NCBI GenBank assembly: GCA_020048295.1
Contig: JAIFMT010000237.1
Location: 1-11,792, forward strand
Length of the DNA: 11,792 bases
Reading direction: 5' to 3'
Source: Rhodoferax sp.
GTDB lineage: Bacteria; Pseudomonadota; Gammaproteobacteria; Burkholderiales; Burkholderiaceae
Shown: positions 1 through 5,724 of the stretch, piece by piece
How positions within the stretch are numbered: the stretch's first letter is position 1
Layout of the letters: each line of letters begins with the position of its first letter
Position numbers and translations under genes: made by a program
Notes under the pieces: model-generated
What the model was told of the DNA's origin: nothing
Seen by the model: the letters and a program-made list of their open reading frames with translations, nothing else
Database searches by the model: none

Positions 1-1922
1 AGCCCTTCAAAGTCACCGCGCTGAATTGGCAGCAGCTTGGTCAGCGCCTTGCGGCGGTCGGCTTCGGTGTCGGCCAGGATCATTTCACGCACCGCCAGAA
101 TGCGCTCGCCCTCAAAAAACATGTGCTCGGTGCGGCACAGGCCAATGCCGGTGGCACCAAAGCTGCGCGCCATGCGGGCTTCTTCCGGGGTGTCGGCATT
201 GGTGCGCACTTCCATGCGTTTGTATTGGTCGGCCAGCGCCATCAGCGCGCCAAAGTCGCCGCTGAGCTCGGGGTCCTTGGTGCCGATCTTGCCCAGAAAC
301 ACCTCGCCACTGGTGCCGTTGAGAGAAATCCACTCGCCCTCGGCGTAATCGGTGCCGCCAATCGTCATGCAGCGTGCTTTCATGTCCACATGCACTGCAC
401 CCGCGCCGGACACGCAGCACTTGCCCATGCCGCGCGCCACCACCGCCGCGTGCGAGGTCATGCCGCCACGCGCCGTCAAAATGCCCTTGGCCACGCTCAT
501 GCCGCGCAAGTCTTCGGGCGAGGTTTCCTGGCGCACCAGAATCACTGCCTTGCCCTGCTTGGCCCAGTTTTCGGCATCGTCGGCGAAAAACACGATTTGC
601 CCGCTGGCGGCACCTGGCGAGGCCGGCAGGCCGCGCGCAATCGGTGGGGTGGCCGCTAGCGCTTTCGGGTCAAAAATCGGGTGCAGCAACTCGTTGAGCC
701 GGTCCGGGCTGACGCGTTGCAAGGCGGTTCTTTCGTCAATCATGCCCTGTTTGAGCATTTCCATGGCAATGCGCACCATCGCCGCGCCGGTGCGTTTGCC
801 GTTGCGGGTTTGCAGCATCCAGAGTTTGCCCTCCTGAATGGTGAACTCGATGTCCTGCATGTCCTTGAAATGGTTTTCCAGGATGGTCTCGAAGCTGAGT
901 AATTGGGCATAAATGCTCGGCATCAGCTCTTGCAGTGACGGAAAGTCACGCGCCCGCTCGGCTTCGCTGACCAGCGCCAGTTCAGCCCAGCGGCGCGAAC
1001 CGACCAGCGACACCTGCTGTGGCGTGCGAATGCCGGCCACCACGTCCTCGCCTTGGGCATTGACCAGAAATTCGCCGTTGAAAAGGTCTTCGCCAGTGCC
1101 GGCGTCACGGCTGAATGCCACGCCGGTGGCGCTGTGGTCACCCAGATTGCCAAACACCATCGCCTGCACGTTGACTGCGGTGCCCCACGACTGCGGAATG
1201 TCGTTGAGCTCGCGATAGACCCGGGCACGTTCGTTGTTCCAGCTCTCAAACACCGCCCAGATGGAACCCCACAGCTGCTGCCACGGGTCGGTTGGAAAGT
1301 CGTGCCCGGTGCGTGCGCGGATCAGCGACTTGAAGCGCTGCACCAGCTCTTTGAGGTCGGCTGCGTCAAGCTCGGTGTCGAGCTGCACACCACGCTGGTG
1401 CTTGAGGGTGTCGATGATGATCTCGAACGGGTCGTGCTCTTCCTTGGAGAGTGGCTTGAGCCCCATCACCACATCACCGTACATCTGGATAAAGCGCCGG
1501 TACGAGTCCCAGGCAAAACGGTCGTTGCCTGAGCGGGTAGCCAGCCCCACCACGGCCTCATCGTTGAGCCCGAGGTTCAGGATGGTGTCCATCATGCCGG
1601 GCATCGAGGCGCGCGCACCCGAGCGCACCGATAGCAGCAGCGGGTCGGCCGCGTTGCCAAAACTGCGGCCCATCTCAGTCTCAACAAACGCCACCCCCTG
1701 GCGCACCTCGGCCTCGATCAGTGCGCGCACTGGTTCGCGCCCTTGCTCGGTAAACGCCGTGCAGGCTTCGGTGCTGATGGTGAAGCCCGACGGCACGGTC
1801 AGCCCCAGCCGGCACATTTCAGCGAGGTTGGCCCCTTTGCCGCCAAGCAGGTTTTTCATGTCGGCGCTGCCTTCGGTGTGGCTGCTGCCAAAGCGGTAAA
1901 CGTATTTTTGCGGGGCGTTCAT
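1..1922 (-). CDS. ppdK: Pyruvate, phosphate dikinase, N-terminal about 640 residues (3' end outside window)
   Basis: The enzyme interconverts pyruvate + ATP + Pi and PEP + AMP + PPi in the cytoplasm. The frame is open from an ATG at 1922 to the left edge with no stop or frameshift. The N-terminal nucleotide-binding domain covers roughly residues 1-380 (GGKGANLAEM near 27; SVRSGARASMPGMMDT near 98). The phosphohistidine domain carries GGMTSHAAVVARGMGK, with catalytic His491 and, two residues earlier, Thr489, the residue targeted by the regulatory PDRP kinase in studied homologues. The PEP/pyruvate barrel begins near 560 and shows MEVRTNAD and GIGLCRTEHMFF, whose arginines are substrate contacts in characterised PPDKs. 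The last visible residues (IQRGDFEG) are canonical; about 230-290 residues, including the C-terminal catalytic Cys, lie outside. A GGAGA sits 6 nt before the ATG and fixes the start. No PDRP gene is visible here. Confidence 0.96.
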   Translation of the reverse strand, partial: MNAPQKYVYRFGSSHTEGSADMKNLLGGKGANLAEMCRLGLTVPSGFTISTEACTAFTEQGREPVRALIEAEVRQGVAFVETEMGRSFGNAADPLLLSVRSGARASMPGMMDTILNLGLNDEAVVGLATRSGNDRFAWDSYRRFIQMYGDVVMGLKPLSKEEHDPFEIIIDTLKHQRGVQLDTELDAADLKELVQRFKSLIRARTGHDFPTDPWQQLWGSIWAVFESWNNERARVYRELNDIPQSWGTAVNVQAMVFGNLGDHSATGVAFSRDAGTGEDLFNGEFLVNAQGEDVVAGIRTPQQVSLVGSRRWAELALVSEAERARDFPSLQELMPSIYAQLLSFETILENHFKDMQDIEFTIQEGKLWMLQTRNGKRTGAAMVRIAMEMLKQGMIDERTALQRVSPDRLNELLHPIFDPKALAATPPIARGLPASPGAASGQIVFFADDAENWAKQGKAVILVRQETSPEDLRGMSVAKGILTARGGMTSHAAVVARGMGKCCVSGAGAVHVDMKARCMTIGGTDYAEGEWISLNGTSGEVFLGKIGTKDPELSGDFGALMALADQYKRMEVRTNADTPEEARMARSFGATGIGLCRTEHMFFEGERILAVREMILADTEADRRKALTKLLPIQRGDFEG

Positions 1923-1960
1923 GCTGCATCTCCAAAGTTGAACAAAGCGTGTCATTCAAA

Positions 1961-2012
1961 CGGGGCAGCACCGGTGTGTGCAGTGATGGTGCAGGGCGCG
2001 AGTGTTGCCCCG
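1961..2012 (-). promoter_or_regulatory. Imperfect inverted repeat in the inferred ppdK 5' leader
   Basis: CGGGGCAGCAC (1961-1971) and GTGTTGCCCCG (2002-2012) pair over 11 positions with one mismatch, enclosing 30 nt. If transcription starts near 2014, one arm lies at the very 5' end of the ppdK mRNA and the other about 40 nt before the start codon. This could be a leader stem-loop or an operator. No known riboswitch class was recognised. Confidence 0.3.
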
Positions 2013-2020
2013 TCTCGCGC

Positions 2021-2049
2021 AGTATGACCCTGCTGCCGCGCAGGGTCAA
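2021..2049 (-). promoter_or_regulatory. Candidate sigma70-type promoter for ppdK
   Basis: Read on the minus strand, TTGACC (2049-2044) is followed by a 17-nt spacer and CATACT (2026-2021), four and five matches to the -35 and -10 consensus at ideal spacing. Transcription would start near 2014, giving a leader of about 92 nt before the ppdK ATG at 1922. The spacer is almost entirely a palindrome (listed separately). The call rests on motif and position only. Confidence 0.45.
2026..2047. promoter_or_regulatory. Perfect 8-bp inverted repeat inside the ppdK promoter spacer
   Basis: GACCCTGC (2026-2033) and GCAGGGTC (2040-2047) are exact reverse complements separated by TGCCGC. The repeat fills the interval between the candidate -35 and -10 boxes and touches both, the usual place for a repressor or MerR-type operator. 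It also lies about 25 nt beyond the hemerythrin stop codon and could be a transcription-end hairpin for that operon, but no T-run follows on the minus strand. The two readings cannot be separated from sequence alone. Confidence 0.4.
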
Positions 2050-2070
2050 GATGCAGTGCAGCAGCTTGTT

Positions 2071-2499
2071 TCAGGCGCGTTGTGAAATCAGAAAAGCGGC
2101 CAGCTTTTTGTCGGTGTTCATGATGTGGCCCACCAGCCAGCCGTTCAAGAACGACAGCAAATCCTCGCGGGAGATCGGCGTGCCACTCTTCAGTCCCTCG
2201 CGCACCGCCACCACTTTGGCGGAGAAACTGCGGTGTTGCTGGGCATGGCTGGCAGCGTCTTCGGGATGCACGCCCTGGTAGTTGTACTCTTCCATTAGCG
2301 CTTCTTCGGTCTCAAAATGGTAGATGGCATAGCTCAGCAGGTCGCGGGTGATTTGTTCCAGCAGCGCTGAGTCGCGGTTGCCGCTGAGTTTGACTCCCGC
2401 CTCATTGAGCGTTTTGACCAGAATGCGGTGCTGGTCGTCCATTTCGTCAACACCTGTGACGAGGGTGTCGTTCCAGACAATGGGGTCGTGGCCTTGCAT
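2071..2499 (-). CDS. Bacteriohemerythrin (single-domain, 142 aa)
   Basis: A small cytoplasmic four-helix protein with a non-haem di-iron centre that binds oxygen. All seven expected iron ligands are visible: His24 (DDQHRIL), His61 and Glu65 (HFETEE), His85 and His89 (HAQQH), His125 and Asp130 (HIMNTDKKL). There is no signal peptide or membrane segment, and the length is typical of single-domain members. AGGAG lies 5 nt before the ATG at 2499. The start is 24 nt past the stop of the upstream c-di-GMP gene on the same strand, so the two are probably co-transcribed. In known families such proteins store or deliver O2, or act as oxygen/redox sensors near chemoreceptors and diguanylate cyclases; a sensory or accessory role for the neighbour is inference. 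Confidence 0.93.
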   Translation of the reverse strand: MQGHDPIVWNDTLVTGVDEMDDQHRILVKTLNEAGVKLSGNRDSALLEQITRDLLSYAIYHFETEEALMEEYNYQGVHPEDAASHAQQHRSFSAKVVAVREGLKSGTPISREDLLSFLNGWLVGHIMNTDKKLAAFLISQRA

Positions 2500-2523
2500 G
2501 ATTTGCTCCTTGTGATGTGGGCT

Positions 2524-4905
2524 TCATTCTGCCAGCGCGCTGAATGACTTGCTGCGAATTTGAAGTAGCAGGTTTTGCATGTCAGCCTGCTTGTTGTGCA
2601 TGATTTGCTCTTCGGCCCGCGCCGAGGCCTCATGGCCAGCGCGGCGTTGGGCGCTGAGGCGCTGGGCGCACTGGTGGATGTCGTGGTGCAGCGCATCGAG
2701 CCACTGGAACTCCGGGATGTGCCGCAGCTGCGAAGTTTTGGCGCTTTCGTACCAGCGGCCAAAGCGGCATTGGGTGACATTGAGCAAGGTATCGGAGGCA
2801 GCCTCGTCACTCAGGTCGCGGGTGTCGGCAATCAGCCGGTCAATCCACATGCGGTGATTGGTCTCGGCCAGCAACAGTTCGAAATAGTCGCGCGAAGGTC
2901 GGGTTGCAAAAGAAAGGTTCCATAGCGTGCTGGGGGCGAACGACGCGAGCCAAGGCAGCACTGCATCGGCGGCCATCGGACGCGCCAGGTGGTAGCCCTG
3001 CATCACGTCGCAGCCCAGGTCCAGCAGCATCAACACCTGGTCGAGTGCTTCAACGCCTTCGGCACTGACACGCCGGCGAAATGCGGCAGCCAAGCCAACC
3101 ATGCTTTGCACAATCGCCAGATCTTGCGGGCTGGCCAGCATGGCTGCAATAAAGCTTTTGTCAATTTTCAATTCGTCAGCGGCCAGCCGTTTGAGGTGCA
3201 GCAATGACGAAAAACCGGTGCCAAAGTCGTCCAGCGCCACCTGCACGCCGAGAGTGTGGCAGTCCTCGATGACGCTGGCCACGGCATTCACATCTTCCAT
3301 GGCCACACTCTCCATCACATCCAGGCTGATCTGCTTGATCAAAGCCGGTGGATGTTGCGCCAGTTGCTCTCCCAGCCATTTGGCAAAGCCCGGGGCAAGC
3401 AGTTGCCGTCCTGACACGTTGAGGTCCACCGCCAGCGACTGACCGGCTGCTGCCCAGGCCACTTGCTGATTCAACACCTGCGACACCACCCATTCGCCCA
3501 GGGTGATCACCAGGTCTTCCTGCTCTACCAGCGGTACAAATTCGGCTGGGGTCATCAAGCCCAGAATCGGGTGGCGCCAGCGCACCAGTGCCTCAACGCC
3601 GACCACCGTACCCTGGCGGCAGTTGATCTTGGGCTGATAGAGCATTTCAAACTGGCCTTTGTCCAGTGCCCGGGCAATTTTGAGCAGGGTGCCACGGCGC
3701 GCTTTGCTGTGCAGTTCGTAGCTCGGGTCAAACAACTGGTAGCGGTTCTTGCCGGCGGCCTTGGCCTTGTACATGGCTTGGTCGGCCTGACGCAGCAGCA
3801 CATCCGGGTCGGAGCCTTCGTTGGGAAAAATGGATACCCCAATGCTGCACGACACACGGGCAATGCGCCCGGTGACGTGGTAGGGTGCGGCCACGGCGAA
3901 CAGCACCCGGTCAAGCGCGCGCTGACACTCGGCAATGTTGTTGAGGCTGCTGAGCAGCAGCACAAATTCGTCGCCCCCCAGGCGCGCGGCGGTGTCCTCC
4001 AGCCGGATGCTGTCGCGCAGGCGTTGGGCCACTTCGCGCAGCAGCTGGTCGCCTGCCTTGTGGCCGAGCTGGTCGTTGACCGCCTTGAACCCATCCAGGT
4101 CCAGCATGCACACCAACACCAGTTCGCCGCTGCGCTTGCTGTGCGCCAGTTTTTGCGCCAGCCGGTCGGCCAGCAAGGTTCGGTTTGGCAACTGGGTCAG
4201 CGCGTCAAAGTGGGCCACTAGCTCCAGATTGAGCTGCTGTTGCTTGTGCTGACTGATGTCGCGAAGAAACGCAAACATCTCGCCCCCGGCGTTGCGCCGG
4301 TAAGTGGTGCTGACTTCGACCGGCCACAGACTGCCGTCCTTGCGCCGATGTCGGGTTTCAAACTTGTCATGGCCGTGCGTCATCAACTGCTGAATATGCC
4401 GTGCTGTCTCGTCAGGGTCTTCTTGGGCATCCAGGTCGGCGATCTTCATGCCGATCAGTTCTTCGCGGGTGTAGCCGGATTGGGTGCAGTAGGTCGGGTT
4501 GACATCGACCAGTTGGCCCTGGGCATCCATGCGCCAAAAGCCGTCGGGCGATGTCTCCACAATGGTGCGCAAAGTTTCATGGCTGTCGATCAGCTGGGCG
4601 TTGGTTTCGTCCTGTGCCAACAATTTGTGCTGCAACTTGGCAATGTCTGCTTGCGCCTGGGACTGCGCTTTTGTCAGGCGCTGGCGGTCTTCTTGAAGTT
4701 CGCGCGTCAGCACGCTCCAGCGACGCGTCAAATGCCAGACCAACAGGCTCATGCCTGCCCACACCGATAGGCCGATCGTGGCAACCAGGCCGGGCCTGCG
4801 GGCGGCCTCAGCCTGACCGCCAACTGCCACGACAACTAGCACAAGCATGGCCGTCAGTGGCAAAAAAAATGCCAGAAAATACCTTGGCAAGGATAAGCGG
4901 GGCAT
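2524..4905 (-). CDS. Membrane-anchored PAS-GGDEF-EAL-CZB cyclic-di-GMP enzyme
   Basis: A predicted dual-domain c-di-GMP synthase/phosphodiesterase at the inner membrane. Numbering from the ATG at 4905 (793 aa): two membrane segments (about 7-29 and 40-60), a probable coiled coil (62-108), PAS (about 109-222), GGDEF domain with intact GGDEF at 310-314 and an inhibitory RxxD site (Arg301, Asp304) five residues earlier. The EAL domain has EAL at 438-440, Asn496, DDFGTG at 559-564, Lys580, AEGVE and Gln636. Where most EAL enzymes have the first metal-binding Glu of ExxE there is Asp529. The C-terminal CZB domain carries His684 (HxxW), Cys713 (CxxGxW), His740 and His744 (HxxxH), the spacing I recall for the zinc site of E. 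coli DgcZ. A TTG 30 nt upstream (4935) would add ten residues; neither start has a good ribosome site, and ATG was preferred. The hemerythrin gene follows 24 nt downstream. Confidence 0.93.
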   Translation of the reverse strand: MPRLSLPRYFLAFFLPLTAMLVLVVVAVGGQAEAARRPGLVATIGLSVWAGMSLLVWHLTRRWSVLTRELQEDRQRLTKAQSQAQADIAKLQHKLLAQDETNAQLIDSHETLRTIVETSPDGFWRMDAQGQLVDVNPTYCTQSGYTREELIGMKIADLDAQEDPDETARHIQQLMTHGHDKFETRHRRKDGSLWPVEVSTTYRRNAGGEMFAFLRDISQHKQQQLNLELVAHFDALTQLPNRTLLADRLAQKLAHSKRSGELVLVCMLDLDGFKAVNDQLGHKAGDQLLREVAQRLRDSIRLEDTAARLGGDEFVLLLSSLNNIAECQRALDRVLFAVAAPYHVTGRIARVSCSIGVSIFPNEGSDPDVLLRQADQAMYKAKAAGKNRYQLFDPSYELHSKARRGTLLKIARALDKGQFEMLYQPKINCRQGTVVGVEALVRWRHPILGLMTPAEFVPLVEQEDLVITLGEWVVSQVLNQQVAWAAAGQSLAVDLNVSGRQLLAPGFAKWLGEQLAQHPPALIKQISLDVMESVAMEDVNAVASVIEDCHTLGVQVALDDFGTGFSSLLHLKRLAADELKIDKSFIAAMLASPQDLAIVQSMVGLAAAFRRRVSAEGVEALDQVLMLLDLGCDVMQGYHLARPMAADAVLPWLASFAPSTLWNLSFATRPSRDYFELLLAETNHRMWIDRLIADTRDLSDEAASDTLLNVTQCRFGRWYESAKTSQLRHIPEFQWLDALHHDIHQCAQRLSAQRRAGHEASARAEEQIMHNKQADMQNLLLQIRSKSFSALAE

Positions 4906-4952
4906 GGACTGCGCTTTGATTCTGTTTGATGACAACGACAGTGCATGGTAAC

Positions 4953-4984
4953 GCAGCCCAAAGCCTCTTCTTTGCGCGGGCTGC
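4953..4984 (-). terminator. Possible hairpin after the fadH/isomerase transcript
   Basis: GCAGCCC (4953-4959) and GGGCTGC (4978-4984) are perfect 7-bp arms, with AAAG/CTTT able to pair inside the loop. The hairpin lies 25 nt beyond the isomerase stop (5009) and about 50 nt before the c-di-GMP gene start, both on the minus strand. No T-run follows, so it is weak as an intrinsic terminator; it may instead lie in the leader of the downstream gene. Confidence 0.3.
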
Positions 4985-5008
4985 CTGGCGCGTGTGGGCG
5001 CTAGCCGC

Positions 5009-5724
5009 CTAATCCTTGAACTCGGGCGCGCGTTTGCCCATGTTGGCCATCATGGCCTCTTGCAGGTCGTTGGACAGCAGCATGGCAGCGTTCCAGGTGG
5101 CCACATAGTTCAAGCCATCGGCCACGGTGTGATCCCGTGCGTAGGTGATCATTTCCTTCACACCCCTGATGGACAAAGGGGACTTTGCTGCAATTGTGGT
5201 AGCTATCTCGCGCACTCCGGCGTGCAAGGCCTCACGCGTGTCAAACACCCGGTTGACCAGGCGCATTTGCAGCGCATCCAGCGCGCCAAATTTGCGCGCG
5301 GTGTAGGCCAGGCGTGCCCACATCAGCGGTCATGCCGATGTCGATTTCCTTGATGCAAAAACTGGCATCTGCCGAGCAATAGCGCATGTCGGCGCAGCAG
5401 ATCAGGTCAATGCCGCCGCCCACACAGGCCCCGTGGATGGCAGCCAGCACCGGTTTGCGGCAGCGCTCCAGCGCGGTCAGCGTGTCTTGCAGGTCAAGGA
5501 TGACCTGGCGCAGGTTTTCGCGGGTGCGCGCCTCGCAGTCGTTTTGAATCACATCGCCCATGCTCATCATCATCTGCAGGTCGATGCCGGAGGTGAACAG
5601 CCCATTGGAAGGCGCGGCGAATCTCGTGCCACATGGCCAGGTTCATGGCGTTGGCCTTGTCGGGGCGATTCAAGCGGATGGTGGCAATGTGGTCGGTCAG
5701 ACTGACGGTCAGGGTTTCATACGT
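5009..5724 (-). pseudogene. Decayed dienoyl-CoA isomerase (crotonase superfamily), two frame-shifting deletions
   Basis: Three pieces in three frames together resemble delta3,5-delta2,4-dienoyl-CoA isomerase (ECH1-like). Piece one (5724 to about 5602), TYETLTVSL to RRAFQWA, continues the fadH frame. Piece two (about 5607 to 5325), LFTSGIDLQMMM to TADVGT, holds the oxyanion-hole motif and the three acids matching the mammalian catalytic Asp/Glu/Asp (GGGID, KEID, MTAD). Piece three (about 5320-5009), RLAYTARKF to APEFKD, includes YARDHTVADGLNYVATWN, typical of ECH1. At each join about 14-18 expected residues are missing and the frame changes, so both are deletions rather than single-base errors. 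It has no start codon of its own: the family-typical N-terminus follows an ACG codon. The active-site residues survive on paper, but no single product can contain the whole fold. Confidence 0.85.

Noticed and set aside
3463..4221. A 252-codon plus-strand frame inside the c-di-GMP gene
   Set aside because: It lies wholly within the conserved GGDEF and EAL coding region on the other strand and shows no recognisable domain.
4906..4935. TTG start at 4935 for the c-di-GMP enzyme
   Set aside because: It has no ribosome site and adds ten polar residues before the first membrane segment; the ATG at 4905 was preferred, although it too lacks a good site, so this remains open.
5009..5323. Treating the 104-codon and 110-codon frames at 5009-5323 and 5241-5573 as two separate small genes
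   Set aside because: They are consecutive parts of one crotonase-family protein in different frames, with missing residues at the join; neither has a ribosome site or a complete domain.
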